Shown piece by piece: positions 6,920 through 16,881 of a stretch of 64,000 nt of DNA. The DNA is taken from assembly GCF_945862485.1 (NCBI RefSeq), contig NZ_CAMAYF010000008.1, positions 1 through 64,000 on the forward strand, in the 5' to 3' direction. The stretch is from Sphingorhabdus sp. EL138. GTDB lineage: Bacteria; Pseudomonadota; Alphaproteobacteria; Sphingomonadales; Sphingomonadaceae. The position numbers were made by a program, and so were the translations under genes. The notes under the pieces are model-generated. The model searched no databases. It was not told where the DNA came from and saw only the letters and a list, made by a program, of their open reading frames with translations. Numbering within the stretch: position 1 is the stretch's first letter; each line of letters opens with the position of its first letter.

Positions 6920-8712
6920 GATGCGGAATCCTCGACCATCATCGCGAGTTCGAGCCATCGTTCCTCTGCTGCATCCTTTTCTGCGCGCAGGCTTTCGGTC
7001 TTATTGGTCAGTTCGGCAAAGCGCGCTGGCTTTTGTGTGTACAAAGCCGGGTCGCTCATTTCCTGTTCTGCCTTTGCAATCTCGGCATCAATGTCTGTGA
7101 TGCGTTTTGGCAAAAGGTCATAGTCGCGCTGGTCTTTGTAGGTCAGCTTGACCTTCTTTGGTGCGGCCGGGGCAGGGGAGGCGGTCGAAACGAGCTTTTC
7201 GGGCTTCTTGGCGGCGGGCTTATCCCGTTTGTCGCGTTTTTCTTCCCAATCAGCATATCCGCCCGCGATAATATCAACATGGCCTGAGCCATCCAAACCT
7301 AACGTCAAATTGACCGTCCGGTCGAGAAAATCACGGTCATGGCTCACGATCAAAACCGTGCCGTCATAATCGGCGATAACTTCCTGCAGCAGATCCAGCG
7401 TTTCGAGATCAAGGTCGTTGGTCGGTTCATCGAGCACCAACAAATTGGCTTCGCGGGCAAATTCCCGGGCGAGCAAAATGCGCGATTGCTCGCCGCCGGA
7501 TAAGGAACCGATCCGCGCCTCAATCAACGCGGGATCGAACAGGAATTCCTTAAGATAACCTTGCACATGCTTGCGCACGCCGCGCACATCGATCCAGTCG
7601 CTGCCATCGGCTAGCACATCGCGCACGCGCTTTTCGGGCGTCAGCAATTTGCGTTGCTGGTCAATGACGATCCCCGTCAAGGTTGGGGACAGCGAGATAT
7701 TGCCCGTGTCGGGTTCGGTCTCACCCGTTAACATGCGGATGAGCGATGTTTTGCCTGTGCCATTGGCACCCACAATACCGATGCGGTCGCCGCGTTGAAT
7801 GCGCAGGGTAAAATCCTTGATAATCGTGCGGTCGCCAAAGCTTTTGCCGACATTTTGTGCACTGATGACCGTTTTGGTTTTGCTATCGTCGCTTGAAGCG
7901 GCGAGCTTGGCTGTCCCTTGCGGGCCAATCATCGCGGCCCGCGCGGCACGCATTTCCCATAGTTTGGCCAAACGACCCTGGTTACGCTTGCGCCGCGCCG
8001 TGACGCCGCGTTCCAGCCAATGCGCCTCAATTTTCAACTTGGCATCGAGGCGATCTGCATTGCGGGCATCTTCGGCAAAGACGCGTTCGGTCCATGCGTC
8101 ATAGCCGCCAAAACCTATTTCGTTGCGGCGCAGCAGCCCGCGATCCAGCCAGAATGTCTGCCGCGTCAACCGCGTCAAAAAGGTCCGGTCATGGCTGATC
8201 ACCATGAATGCACCACGATAGCGTGTCAGCCATTCTTCCAGCCATTCAATCGCGGCAAGGTCAAGGTGGTTGGTCGGCTCGTCCAGCAGCAAAAGGTCAG
8301 GCTCGCTCGCCAGTGCGCGGCAAATTGCAGCGCGGCGCTTTTCCCCGCCGCTTGCGGTTTTGGCTTCCCGGTCCAAGTTGATGCCCAATTGGTCCGCGAT
8401 TGCGCGCACGGCATAATCGGGTGGACCTTTTTCGCCATGAATGGCAAAATCGACGAGCCGGTCAAAGGCGCTAACATCGGGATCTTGTTCGAGCATTACG
8501 ATGTTGGTGCCAGGTGTCACAACGCGGTTGCCCTTGTCAGCTTCGACAGTTCCCGCCACCAGTTTCATCAATGTCGTTTTGCCTGCCCCATTGCGACCGA
8601 TCAGTGCCAATCGGTCGCGCGCGCCGATAAACAAATCAATATCCTGAAACAGCCAGCCGCCACCTTGTTGGAGCGCAAGATTTTCGAAGGCGAAGATGGG
8701 AGGTTGCGACAT
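6916..8712 (-). CDS. uup: ABC-F family ATPase, Uup-like
   Basis: 598 aa from ATG 8712 (MSQPPIFAFENL); longer upstream readings lack a start signal. Two ABC domains without membrane segments are visible: Walker A GRNGAGKTT with signature SGGEKRRA and Walker B LLLLDEPTNHLDL, then Walker A GANGTGKTS with signature SGGEQSR and LLVLDEPTNDLDL. An arginine-rich inter-domain linker (about 235-280) and a C-terminal coiled coil (about 525-598) fit Uup. ABC-F proteins bind the ribosome E site and relieve stalled translation; Uup also binds branched DNA. Convergent with the DUF6456 gene. Confidence 0.93.
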   Translation of the reverse strand: MSQPPIFAFENLALQQGGGWLFQDIDLFIGARDRLALIGRNGAGKTTLMKLVAGTVEADKGNRVVTPGTNIVMLEQDPDVSAFDRLVDFAIHGEKGPPDYAVRAIADQLGINLDREAKTASGGEKRRAAICRALASEPDLLLLDEPTNHLDLAAIEWLEEWLTRYRGAFMVISHDRTFLTRLTRQTFWLDRGLLRRNEIGFGGYDAWTERVFAEDARNADRLDAKLKIEAHWLERGVTARRKRNQGRLAKLWEMRAARAAMIGPQGTAKLAASSDDSKTKTVISAQNVGKSFGDRTIIKDFTLRIQRGDRIGIVGANGTGKTSLIRMLTGETEPDTGNISLSPTLTGIVIDQQRKLLTPEKRVRDVLADGSDWIDVRGVRKHVQGYLKEFLFDPALIEARIGSLSGGEQSRILLAREFAREANLLVLDEPTNDLDLETLDLLQEVIADYDGTVLIVSHDRDFLDRTVNLTLGLDGSGHVDIIAGGYADWEEKRDKRDKPAAKKPEKLVSTASPAPAAPKKVKLTYKDQRDYDLLPKRITDIDAEIAKAEQEMSDPALYTQKPARFAELTNKTESLRAEKDAAEERWLELAMMVEDSAS

Positions 8713-8774
8713 AAGGGCTGGCGGATAGGGGGTAGCAACGGCAGGGGCAAGCCAGATTGTCCATCTGCCGTTTT

Positions 8775-8796
8775 TTGTCATTTCCGGGAATGACAA
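8775..8796. repeat. Short REP-type palindrome
   Basis: The arms TTGTCATT and AATGACAA flank TCCGGG, giving a nearly perfect 22-bp palindrome between the divergent uup and D-amino-acid aminotransferase genes. It shares GTCATTTCC...GGGAATGAC with the palindrome at 54403-54432, so the two look like members of one dispersed family. Confidence 0.6.
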
Positions 8797-8839
8797 TGTG
8801 GTTGTTGACGATGGGCGAAGCTTCAAGCAAAGACTTGCT

Positions 8840-9688
8840 ATGCGCAAATTATATCTTAACGGACATTTCGTCCCTGAAACTGAAGGCAAAGTGTCGGTGT
8901 TCGACCGAGGCTTCCTTTTTGCGGACGCTGTTTACGAGGTTGTCTCCGTGCTCGACGGCAAGCTTGTGGACTTTTACGGCCATGTGCAACGCCTTGCCCG
9001 CTCACTTGGTGAAATTGGTATTATTGGAGCGCCAGACGCAGACGAGTGGCTTGCAATCTGCCGCGAATTGGTTGCGCGCAATAATCTCGAAGAAGGCATG
9101 ATTTATTGGCAAGTGACACGCGGTTCGCCTGAAGACCGCGACTTTGTATTTCCCCCCGCTGATATACTGCCGACGGTTCTTGCCTTTACCCAATCCCGCA
9201 CGCTGGCGGACAATCCATTGGCACAACGCGGCATTCGGGTGATAACCATGCCTGATTTACGCTGGGGCAGGGCGGACATCAAAACAACGCAATTATTATA
9301 TGCCTCCATGATGAAAAACGAAGCGATTGCCCGCGGCGCGGACGACGCGTGGATGGAGCGCAATGGCTGGATCACCGAAGGCAGTGCGCAAAACGCGCAT
9401 ATCATCACGCACGAAGGCGTTTTGATTACGCACCCGCTTAACCGGGAAATATTGCACGGCATTACTCGCGCATCGGTGCTTCCGCTTGTGGCACAGCGCA
9501 TAGAAGAGCGGCCTTTTTCCATTGGCGAGGCGGAGCAAGCCGCCGAAGCCTTTGTGTCGTCCGCCTCAGGCTTTGTGATGCCCGTGGTGCAAATTAACGG
9601 ACAACTCATTGGAGATGGTAAACCCGGTTCTGCAACTGTTCAGCTTCGCCGTGCCTATATCGATTGGGCACGCCGAACAGCAATCTAA
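8840..9688 (+). CDS. dat: D-amino-acid aminotransferase (class IV PLP)
   Basis: 282 aa from ATG 8840 (MRKLYLNGHFVPE). Class IV aminotransferase landmarks: VSVFDRGFLFADAVYEV near the N-terminus, WGRADIKTTQLLYASMMKNEA with the probable PLP Lys in DIK, and ITEGSAQNAHIITHEG. It should interconvert D-alanine and D-glutamate, supplying D-amino acids for peptidoglycan. A branched-chain enzyme of the same fold is at 45422-46510; this one has the D-specific pattern. Divergent from uup. Confidence 0.88.
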   Translation: MRKLYLNGHFVPETEGKVSVFDRGFLFADAVYEVVSVLDGKLVDFYGHVQRLARSLGEIGIIGAPDADEWLAICRELVARNNLEEGMIYWQVTRGSPEDRDFVFPPADILPTVLAFTQSRTLADNPLAQRGIRVITMPDLRWGRADIKTTQLLYASMMKNEAIARGADDAWMERNGWITEGSAQNAHIITHEGVLITHPLNREILHGITRASVLPLVAQRIEERPFSIGEAEQAAEAFVSSASGFVMPVVQINGQLIGDGKPGSATVQLRRAYIDWARRTAI

Positions 9689-9715
9689 CCGGATGGCGTT
9701 AATCGGGAGTTTGAT

Positions 9716-10435
9716 ATGCGAAAATTGATTGTGGCAGCCATGCTGGTTACGAGTGGGATGATGGCCAGCGGCGCGATGGCGACTGAGGTACATGTTACAA
9801 CCGTAAATCCGGTTATTGACCTGACGATTTCCGAAACGGTCGAAACCCCGCCAGATATCGCCACATTTTCGACCGGCGTTCAAACACTGGCGCCAACGGC
9901 TAGTGCGGCAATCCGCGCCAATAATCTGCAAATGGCATCTGTGGTTGCGCGGCTGAAGGCGCTGGGCATCGCTGATCGTGATATCCAAACCACACAAATC
10001 AATTTGAACCAGCAATTTGACTATCGCGACGGGCAGCCGATTTTTAAGGGCTATCAGGCCTCTAACATGGTCAATGCCAAGCTACGCTATTTAACCAAGC
10101 TTGGCGCTTTCCTTGACGCGCTTGCGGGCGATGGGGCGACCAGTTTCAATGGGCCAACATTTGGCATTGATGACGACAGCCGTTTTCGGGAAGCCGCCCG
10201 GGATAAGGTGTGGGCTTCGGCGATGAATCGTGCGCGCAGATTGGCGCGCAAAGCAGGCTACAATGATGTCCGCGTGTTACGCGTCGAAGAAACGGACAAT
10301 CAAGGGCGTTATGCACCAATGTCGATAGTCGTGCGTGCGTCTATGAACGTGGCGGCGGACAAAACTACACCGATAGCACCGGGGGAACTCAGCGTTGCAG
10401 CAAGCATGTCGTTCACATTTGAAATGGTGAAATAA
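9716..10435 (+). CDS. SIMPL-domain (DUF541) periplasmic protein
   Basis: 239 aa. A signal peptide (about 1-22, ending ASGAMA) is followed by a SIMPL domain spanning the rest: ISETVETPPDIATFSTGV at the start, DIQTTQINLNQQFDY in the middle and REAARDKVWASAMNRARRLARKAG near the end. Homologues affect outer-membrane lipid and oxidative-stress phenotypes, but the molecular role is poorly known. The start has GGGAG upstream. Confidence 0.85.
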   Translation: MRKLIVAAMLVTSGMMASGAMATEVHVTTVNPVIDLTISETVETPPDIATFSTGVQTLAPTASAAIRANNLQMASVVARLKALGIADRDIQTTQINLNQQFDYRDGQPIFKGYQASNMVNAKLRYLTKLGAFLDALAGDGATSFNGPTFGIDDDSRFREAARDKVWASAMNRARRLARKAGYNDVRVLRVEETDNQGRYAPMSIVVRASMNVAADKTTPIAPGELSVAASMSFTFEMVK

Positions 10436-10515
10436 TGGATTTTGTATGTCACGAAACGCGCAACCAAGACGTGCCATTCACTGTGCGTTCAACGCTGAAC
10501 GCTTAGGAAACGAAG

Positions 10516-10812
10516 ATGGTGAAGCAACCTGTCCTTATCTGCATACTCGCCAGCATCGCTGTGCTTAGCCCTGTTGCGGCCGATCCGCGCCGTGGGGAAC
10601 AGAATGAGGCGCGGCAGGATATGCGGGCCGGCAAGGTCAAGCCCTTACGAGAGATTGAGGCAAATATTGTGCCGCGTATGCGCGGAATGCAGTATCTGGG
10701 ACCAGAATATGACCCAACTGCACAAGTGTACCGTTTGAAATTCATCGACCGCGATCGGGTTATCTTTGTCGATGTGGATGGACGGACGGGAGTTGTGCTG
10801 CGGCAACGGTGA
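10516..10812 (+). CDS. Small PepSY-like exported protein
   Basis: 98 aa. A signal peptide (about 1-22, ending SPVAA) precedes a PepSY-like fold: a helix with REIEANIVPRMRG, then beta strands QVYRLKFIDRDRVIFVDVDG and TGVVLRQ. It lies just upstream of the response-regulator and kinase genes, a common association in sphingomonads, suggesting a periplasmic regulator or reporter for the kinase. Family call moderate. Confidence 0.7.
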   Translation: MVKQPVLICILASIAVLSPVAADPRRGEQNEARQDMRAGKVKPLREIEANIVPRMRGMQYLGPEYDPTAQVYRLKFIDRDRVIFVDVDGRTGVVLRQR

Positions 10813-10884
10813 TAGGATTTTGTGGCGGTACGGTAATCTGCTAGCCATATCGCGATACAATGAGTGAGAGTAAAAGGGAACGGC

Positions 10885-11550
10885 ATGCGCATCTTGATCG
10901 TGGAAGACGAACCCAATTTAGGCAAGCAGCTCAAGTCAACACTTGAAGGAGCGGGCTATGCCGTTGACCTCTCGGTTGATGGAGAGGACGGCCATTATAT
11001 GGGCTCCACTGAAAATTATGACGCCGTTATCCTTGATCTTGGTCTGCCGGAAATTGACGGGCTGACTGTTCTTGACCGCTGGCGCAAGGAAGGCAGAAAA
11101 TTCCCGGTGCTGGTGCTCACCGCGCGGGATAGCTGGTCGGACAAGGTTGCTGGCCTTGATGCAGGTGCAGATGATTATCTTGCCAAGCCGTTCCAGACCG
11201 AAGAATTGATTGCACGGTTGCGGGCGCTCATCCGACGTGCGTCGGGCAATGCGTCAAGTGAGCTGAATGTCGGCGATGTCCGTTTAGATACGCGTTCGGG
11301 CCGTGTGACGCTTGATAGTCAGCCCGTGAAGCTGACTGCGCAAGAGTATAAACTGCTGTCCTACCTGATGCACCACAAGGGCAAGGTCGTCTCGCGGACG
11401 GAACTGATCGAACATATTTATGATCAGGATTTCGACCGCGATTCTAATACCATTGAGGTGTTCGTGACGCGAATCCGCAAGAAGCTAGGACAAGAAGTGA
11501 TTTCGACGATCAGGGGCCTTGGCTACAGCCTTGAGGAACCCTTGAGCTGA
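10885..11550 (+). CDS. OmpR/PhoB-family response regulator (PhoP-like)
   Basis: 221 aa from ATG 10885, preceded by AAAGGGAA; GTG 10864 is possible. The receiver has the acidic pair (VEDEPNLGKQLK), the phospho-acceptor Asp in VILDLGLPEIDGL, Thr in LTARD and Lys in AKPF. The C-terminal winged helix is complete (LTAQEYKLLSYLMHHKGKVV, SNTIEVFVTRIRKKL). It is followed after 17 bp by its kinase, so this is a cognate two-component pair. Signal unknown. Confidence 0.92.
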   Translation: MRILIVEDEPNLGKQLKSTLEGAGYAVDLSVDGEDGHYMGSTENYDAVILDLGLPEIDGLTVLDRWRKEGRKFPVLVLTARDSWSDKVAGLDAGADDYLAKPFQTEELIARLRALIRRASGNASSELNVGDVRLDTRSGRVTLDSQPVKLTAQEYKLLSYLMHHKGKVVSRTELIEHIYDQDFDRDSNTIEVFVTRIRKKLGQEVISTIRGLGYSLEEPLS

Positions 11551-11567
11551 AGCCGCCGGTCGCCATT

Positions 11568-12944
11568 ATGTCCGCACCAAAGCCGCCAACATGGCGCAAC
11601 CAATTCCAAAGCACGGGTTCGCTTACCCGCCGGATGATTCTGACGGCGGCGGCTTGGATTACGATTTTGCTCATCGGTGGGGGCGCGGCGCTGGACCGTG
11701 TGTTGACCAATTCGGTTGAACAGAATTTTGATACTCAGATCGAATATGTCCTTACCGCGATGATTGCTTCGGCAGAAATCGGCCCTGATGGCGAAATCCG
11801 GATGAACCGACCGTTGGGTGACCAGCGTTTTTTGGAACCGAACAGCGGGCTTTACTGGCAGATTACTGGAAAAGACGCGATGCCATTTCCCTCTCGCTCG
11901 CTTTGGGACCGCGCGCTCAGCCCGCCCGCCAGTCACAATGATCAGGCGGTCCATTTTCGGAACAGTGATGAATTTCCGGACGAGCCGCTGCGCATTGCAG
12001 AGCGCTCCATAAGGCTACCGGACTCCGATGTCGCTTGGACCTTCATGGTCGCGCAAAGCCGCGATAGCCTTGATGCGCAAATTCGCGAATTGCGTTCGGT
12101 ATTGGCGACAAGCTTCTTTTTGTTAGCGCTTGGCCTCATCATTTTGGCGGCGTTACAGACTTTTTATGGTCTGTGGCCACTTCGTGCGGTGCGCATGGCA
12201 ATTGCTCAGATGCGCAGCGGTCAGGAAAGTCGGGTGACAGATGCATTGCCCGACGAAGTGATGCCGATGGTCAATGAATTGAACGCCTTGCTCGACCATA
12301 ATGAGAAACAGGCGGAGGAATCGCGTCGTCATGCGGGCAACCTCGCGCACGCGATCAAGACGCCGTTAACGGTCATCATGAATAGCGCGACCGCCCAAGC
12401 GCCTGATATATCGGAGACGGTCATCCGCGAAGCCACAACGATGCGGCGTCAGGTGGATCACCATTTGGCCCGCGCCCGTGCCGTTGGCCGCCGGGGGCAC
12501 AGCCACAGCCGTGCGGTGGTCTGGGGCAGTTTGGAATCGGTGGAACGCGCGGTAAGTCGCCTTTACGCGCATGTCCGGCTCGATAAGGCCGGAGATCAAG
12601 CGATTGCCGCCCGAGTGGAGCGGCAGGATCTGGATGAAATGCTCGGTAACCTAATCGAAAACGCGGCCAAATATGGCGGAGGTAGTGTTTTCGTGACGGT
12701 TGAGGATGTAGGCGACTTTGTGGAAATGATTATTGAGGATGATGGGCCAGGCATCCCCGAAGATGAGCGTGAGCGGTTGTTTGATCGCGGTGCACGGTTG
12801 GATACAGGCAAGCCCGGTACGGGGCTTGGTCTCGCGATTGTCCGCGACGTTGTCGAAATTTATGGCGGTACTGTCGGGTTGGAAAAAAGCGAAGATCTCG
12901 GCGGACTTTTGGTCAGGCTGCGCCTACCAAAAGCGACAAGCTGA
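11568..12944 (+). CDS. Membrane sensor histidine kinase (PhoQ-like)
   Basis: 458 aa. Two membrane helices (about 22-45 and 181-203) enclose a periplasmic domain of about 135 residues. A HAMP-like linker, the H box (HAGNLAHAIKTPLTVI, phosphorylated His), the N box (NLIENAAKYGG) and G boxes (DDGPGIP, GTGLGLAIV) follow. It should phosphorylate the upstream regulator. The gene ends back-to-back with chorismate mutase, stop to stop. Confidence 0.92.
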   Translation: MSAPKPPTWRNQFQSTGSLTRRMILTAAAWITILLIGGGAALDRVLTNSVEQNFDTQIEYVLTAMIASAEIGPDGEIRMNRPLGDQRFLEPNSGLYWQITGKDAMPFPSRSLWDRALSPPASHNDQAVHFRNSDEFPDEPLRIAERSIRLPDSDVAWTFMVAQSRDSLDAQIRELRSVLATSFFLLALGLIILAALQTFYGLWPLRAVRMAIAQMRSGQESRVTDALPDEVMPMVNELNALLDHNEKQAEESRRHAGNLAHAIKTPLTVIMNSATAQAPDISETVIREATTMRRQVDHHLARARAVGRRGHSHSRAVVWGSLESVERAVSRLYAHVRLDKAGDQAIAARVERQDLDEMLGNLIENAAKYGGGSVFVTVEDVGDFVEMIIEDDGPGIPEDERERLFDRGARLDTGKPGTGLGLAIVRDVVEIYGGTVGLEKSEDLGGLLVRLRLPKATS

Positions 12945-13232
12945 TTAACTTCCGTCGCGGATTTGCTGATGGTGCCTAATAACTTCATCAATGATGAAGC
13001 GCAAAAATTTCTCGGTGAAATCAGGGTCAAGCTTGGCGTCGCGTGCCAATTGGCGCAGCCGTTGTATTTGCTTTTCTTCACGTGCGGGGTCTGCGGGTGG
13101 CAGCGATGAATTTGCCTTAAATTCGCCCACCGCCTGCGTTATCTTGAACCGCTCGGCGAGCATGAAAACCAACGCCGCATCAATATTGTCGATGCTGTCG
13201 CGAAAGCGGGCGAGGGTGTCTGCGTCGTTCAT
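12945..13232 (-). CDS. Monofunctional AroQ-type chorismate mutase
   Basis: 95 aa from ATG 13232; ATG 13241 adds three residues. All-helical AroQ fold: TLARFRDSIDNIDAALVFMLAERFKITQAVGEFK carries the Arg and Lys that bind chorismate, quoted here from position 5, and the last helix has FLRFIIDEVIRHHQQI. It converts chorismate to prephenate for Phe and Tyr. It has no fused dehydratase or dehydrogenase domain. Divergent from ispB with about 97 bp between. Confidence 0.88.
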   Translation of the reverse strand: MNDADTLARFRDSIDNIDAALVFMLAERFKITQAVGEFKANSSLPPADPAREEKQIQRLRQLARDAKLDPDFTEKFLRFIIDEVIRHHQQIRDGS

Positions 13233-13328
13233 TGATCCCATCTGTGCCGATATTGACCGCAACGGACAAGCAAAAATACGCCATTTGCACTTGCCTATCA
13301 ACGCTGCGCGCGTCACAGCGTGCGCATT

Positions 13329-14342
13329 ATGACTGCAACTATCCATAAAATCGGCGGACATCAGGCGCCTTCGCTCGATCCGATTCTGAAATTGGTCGCT
13401 TTGGGCATGAATAAGGTCAATGCGGTCATTCTGGATCGCATGCAGTCCGAAATCCCGTTAATCCCCGAGCTGGCTGGCCATTTGATAGCAGGCGGCGGCA
13501 AAAGAATGCGACCAATGCTCACTTTGGCCTGCGCGCAGTTGCTGGATTATCCAGGCGATCGTCATCACAAATTGGCCGCTGCCGTTGAGTTTATTCACAC
13601 CGCGACCTTGCTGCATGATGATGTTGTCGATGGCAGCGATATGCGACGCGGCAAGACCGCTGCGAACCTGATTTTCGGCAACCCAGCGGCTGTGCTTGTT
13701 GGCGATTTTCTGTTCAGCCGGTCTTTTGAGTTGATGGTCGAGGATGGTTCGCTCAAGGTTCTTAAAATCCTCTCAAATGCGTCGGCGGTTATCGCAGAGG
13801 GTGAAGTCAACCAGTTGACCGCACAGCGCCAGATTTCGACGACGGAAGAAAAGTATCTCGATATCATTGGCTCAAAAACGGCGGCCTTATTTGCTGCAGC
13901 GTGCCGGATATCGGCGGTTGTCGCCGAAAGCGGGGAGACGCAGGAAATGGCGTTGGATGCCTTTGGCCGCAATCTTGGCATTGCGTTCCAGCTTGTCGAT
14001 GATGCCATCGACTATGTCTCCGACGGCGCAACCATGGGCAAGGATAGTGGCGACGATTTCCGCGATGGCAAGGTTACGCTGCCAGTTATCCTTGCGCATT
14101 GCCGTGGCAACGCCGAAGAACAGAGATTCTGGCGCGACGCGATGCTTGGCAATCGTGTGAGCGACGTAGATTTGGTGCATGCCTGTGCATTGTTGCGCAC
14201 GCATCGTGCCATTGACGATACTTTGGATCGGGCGCGGCATTATGGTCAGCGCGCGATTGATGCGATTGCACATTTCCCCGCAGGCGAGGCCAAATCTGCG
14301 CTGACTGAGACTGTGGAATTCGCAATAGCCCGCGCATATTGA
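13329..14342 (+). CDS. ispB: Long-chain polyprenyl diphosphate synthase
   Basis: 337 aa from ATG 13329 (MTATIHKIGG). Trans-prenyltransferase motifs: GGGKRMRPML, the first aspartate-rich motif LLHDDVVDGSDMRR, and the second QLVDDAIDYVSD. It builds the polyprenyl side chain of ubiquinone, probably octa- to decaprenyl; in this bacterial group ubiquinone-10 is usual, so decaprenyl is likely. The product length cannot be read from the sequence. Its stop overlaps the region of the hrpB start. Confidence 0.92.
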   Translation: MTATIHKIGGHQAPSLDPILKLVALGMNKVNAVILDRMQSEIPLIPELAGHLIAGGGKRMRPMLTLACAQLLDYPGDRHHKLAAAVEFIHTATLLHDDVVDGSDMRRGKTAANLIFGNPAAVLVGDFLFSRSFELMVEDGSLKVLKILSNASAVIAEGEVNQLTAQRQISTTEEKYLDIIGSKTAALFAAACRISAVVAESGETQEMALDAFGRNLGIAFQLVDDAIDYVSDGATMGKDSGDDFRDGKVTLPVILAHCRGNAEEQRFWRDAMLGNRVSDVDLVHACALLRTHRAIDDTLDRARHYGQRAIDAIAHFPAGEAKSALTETVEFAIARAY

Positions 14343-14353
14343 AGGACGCAGCG

Positions 14354-16825
14354 GTGCCGTCCGCGCTGAACATGTCCGAAGCATTGCCGGTCATGGCGGT
14401 TATGCCCGATTTGCTGTCATCTTTGCGCGCGGCGCCCAACGCTGTTCTGATTGCCCCGCCCGGCGCTGGTAAAACCACTATGGTTGCACCAGCCTTGTTG
14501 GAAGAACCATATTGCAGCGGCCAGATCCTGCTGCTGTCACCGCGCCGTTTGGCTGCGCGCATGGCGGCGGAGCGTATAGCCGAAAATTTGGACGAAACGG
14601 TCGGCGGGCGGGTTGGTTATGCGACGCGGCTCGATAGCAAACATGGCCCTGACACCCGCATATTGGTGATGACCGAGGGCATTTTCCGCAACCGGATTAT
14701 CAGCGACCCCGAATTATCGGGGGTCTCGGCTGTGTTGTTTGACGAAGTCCATGAACGCAGCATCGATAGCGACTTCGGGCTCGCGCTGGCGTTGGAGGCG
14801 CAAGCGGCTTTCCGGCCCGATCTGCGCTTAGTGGCAATGTCAGCAACGCTGGATGGATCGCGTTTTTCGACATTGATGGACAACGCGCCTGTGCTGGAAA
14901 GCGAAGGCAAAAGATGGCCTCTGGAATATCTTTATGTCGGCCGCAGGACCGAACTGCAGATTGAAACCGACATGGTGCGCATATTGCGTCAGGCGCTGTC
15001 GGAGCAGCAGGGTGATATATTGGCCTTCCTCCCCGGCGTGCGTGAGATTGACCGCGCATTTGACACATTGGGTGATTGCGGTCCTGATATCGTCGTGCAC
15101 AGGCTGCATGGGCAAATTGATCCAGCGGACCAACGGCTTGCGGTCCGCCGCGACGCGCAAGGCCGCCGCAAGGTCATTTTCGCCACAAACATTGCCGAGA
15201 CCAGCCTGACCATCGATGGCGTGCGTGTTGTGGTTGACAGCGGCCTTGCACGGCGCGCGCGCTTTGACCAGGCGGCTGGCGTCACGCGGTTGATAACGGA
15301 GCGGGCAAGCCTGTCTGCCGCAACCCAACGCGCGGGGCGTGCGGCGCGGCAACAAGCAGGTGTTGCCTATCGATTGTGGGAGGAGGCGGGCAATGGTGGC
15401 TTACCGCCGTTCGATCCTCCGGAGATATTGGAGAGCGACCTTGCGCCGTTGTTGATCGATTGCGCGCGATGGGGCGAGAATGATCCTGCAAAACTCCGTT
15501 GGCTTGATCCGCCGCCTGCCGCTGCCGTGCAGCAAGCGCGTAAGCTGTTGAAGTCGGTAGACGCGTTGGACGCGCAAGGCCGCATCACGCCGCACGGGAC
15601 CTCGCTTACCAAGCTGCCTCTACCGCCGAACCTTGCGCATATGGTCGTGACCGCGGCCCATAGCGGGCAAGCAGAGGACGCAGCGATTTTGGCAGTCCTG
15701 TTGCAAGAGCGCGGCTTGGGCGGGAAAAGTGAGGACATTGATGCCCGCTACGAACGCTTCGCGCGGGAACGCGGGGCAAAGGCAGAAGCGGCACGCAAGC
15801 TGGCGCAGCGCATTGCGCGGCTGTGTGTGGGCAAAGGCGGGCTCGATCCCTTGAGCATCGGCGGGTTGATCGCCACAGCATTTCCTGAGCGCATTGCGAA
15901 GCGTCGCGATGCCAAGGGCGAGAAATGGATCAGCGCGATGGGTCGCGGGCTTCAGCTTGACGCGGCATCACCTTTCGCAAGCGCGGAATGGATTGCCGTA
16001 GCCGACCTGCAAGGCGCGGCATCGGGCGCGCGTATATTGTCGGCAGCGGCGTTGACCGAAGCGGAAATTATGGGTCGATTTGCACATCGGATCACCAGTC
16101 AGGAGACATTGTCCTACGACAAAAATGCCGACCGCGTGGAGGCGCGCGTGCAGCGGCGGCTTGGTGCGATTGTGTTGAGCGAGGGACGTGTTGAAAAGCC
16201 TGATCCTGAAGCGGTTGCCTCCGCTTTGTTGGCCGCCGTGCAAGACTTAGGAATCGACATACTGCCATGGTCGGCCTCGGCACGTGCACTTCGGGAACGC
16301 GCGCTGTTTGCCGGTATTGCAGCGCTCAGCGACGAAGCGTTGGCGCACAGCGCGGAACAATGGTTTCTGCCCTTGCTTGGTAAGGTGAATCGCTTGCGTG
16401 ATGTTGCGCCATCGGCCTTGGCGCAAGCACTCGACAATTTGCTCGGATGGGACGTGCGAACTCGCATTGATCAGATCGCGCCGACTTTGTTCAAAAGCCC
16501 CGCCGGAACCGCGCATGATATCGATTACGCTGCCGAAGCTGGGCCAACGGTCGAATTGCGCGTGCAGGCTTTGTTTGGCCTTGATACGCACCCGGTGGTG
16601 GGCGTTGACCGCATACCGCTCGTTCTGAGCCTCACCTCGCCTGCAGGTCGCCCTATTCAGACCACGCGCAACTTGCACGAATTTTGGCGCGGAAGTTGGC
16701 GTGATGTGGCCAAAGAAATGCGCGGTCGTTACCCCAAACATAACTGGCCCGACGCACCATGGGAAAGTGTCGCCAGCCTTAAGACCAAAAAAGCACAAGC
16801 GCGCGACACACCCCGCAACGCTTGA
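14354..16825 (+). CDS. hrpB: ATP-dependent RNA helicase HrpB
   Basis: 823 aa from GTG 14354, chosen because GAAGGA lies 7 nt upstream; ATG 14372 (MSEALPVMAV) is the alternative. DEAH-box motifs: Walker A PPGAGKTT, DEVHERS, SATLDG, the helicase C domain with ATNIAETSLTIDGV and TQRAGRAARQQAG, and the HA2/OB and HrpB-specific C-terminal regions. HrpB acts on mRNA processing in some bacteria; its general role is uncertain. It may be co-transcribed with ispB. Confidence 0.95.
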   Translation: MPSALNMSEALPVMAVMPDLLSSLRAAPNAVLIAPPGAGKTTMVAPALLEEPYCSGQILLLSPRRLAARMAAERIAENLDETVGGRVGYATRLDSKHGPDTRILVMTEGIFRNRIISDPELSGVSAVLFDEVHERSIDSDFGLALALEAQAAFRPDLRLVAMSATLDGSRFSTLMDNAPVLESEGKRWPLEYLYVGRRTELQIETDMVRILRQALSEQQGDILAFLPGVREIDRAFDTLGDCGPDIVVHRLHGQIDPADQRLAVRRDAQGRRKVIFATNIAETSLTIDGVRVVVDSGLARRARFDQAAGVTRLITERASLSAATQRAGRAARQQAGVAYRLWEEAGNGGLPPFDPPEILESDLAPLLIDCARWGENDPAKLRWLDPPPAAAVQQARKLLKSVDALDAQGRITPHGTSLTKLPLPPNLAHMVVTAAHSGQAEDAAILAVLLQERGLGGKSEDIDARYERFARERGAKAEAARKLAQRIARLCVGKGGLDPLSIGGLIATAFPERIAKRRDAKGEKWISAMGRGLQLDAASPFASAEWIAVADLQGAASGARILSAAALTEAEIMGRFAHRITSQETLSYDKNADRVEARVQRRLGAIVLSEGRVEKPDPEAVASALLAAVQDLGIDILPWSASARALRERALFAGIAALSDEALAHSAEQWFLPLLGKVNRLRDVAPSALAQALDNLLGWDVRTRIDQIAPTLFKSPAGTAHDIDYAAEAGPTVELRVQALFGLDTHPVVGVDRIPLVLSLTSPAGRPIQTTRNLHEFWRGSWRDVAKEMRGRYPKHNWPDAPWESVASLKTKKAQARDTPRNA

Positions 16826-16881
16826 CGACTCAGATGCTGTTCGGGCAAGGCGGTGGCGAATTAACCGTCAGGAAACACAAT

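Noticed and set aside
8020..8793. Long + strand ORF (257 aa) opposite uup
   Set aside because: Antisense shadow of the first ABC domain of uup; no start signal or domain.
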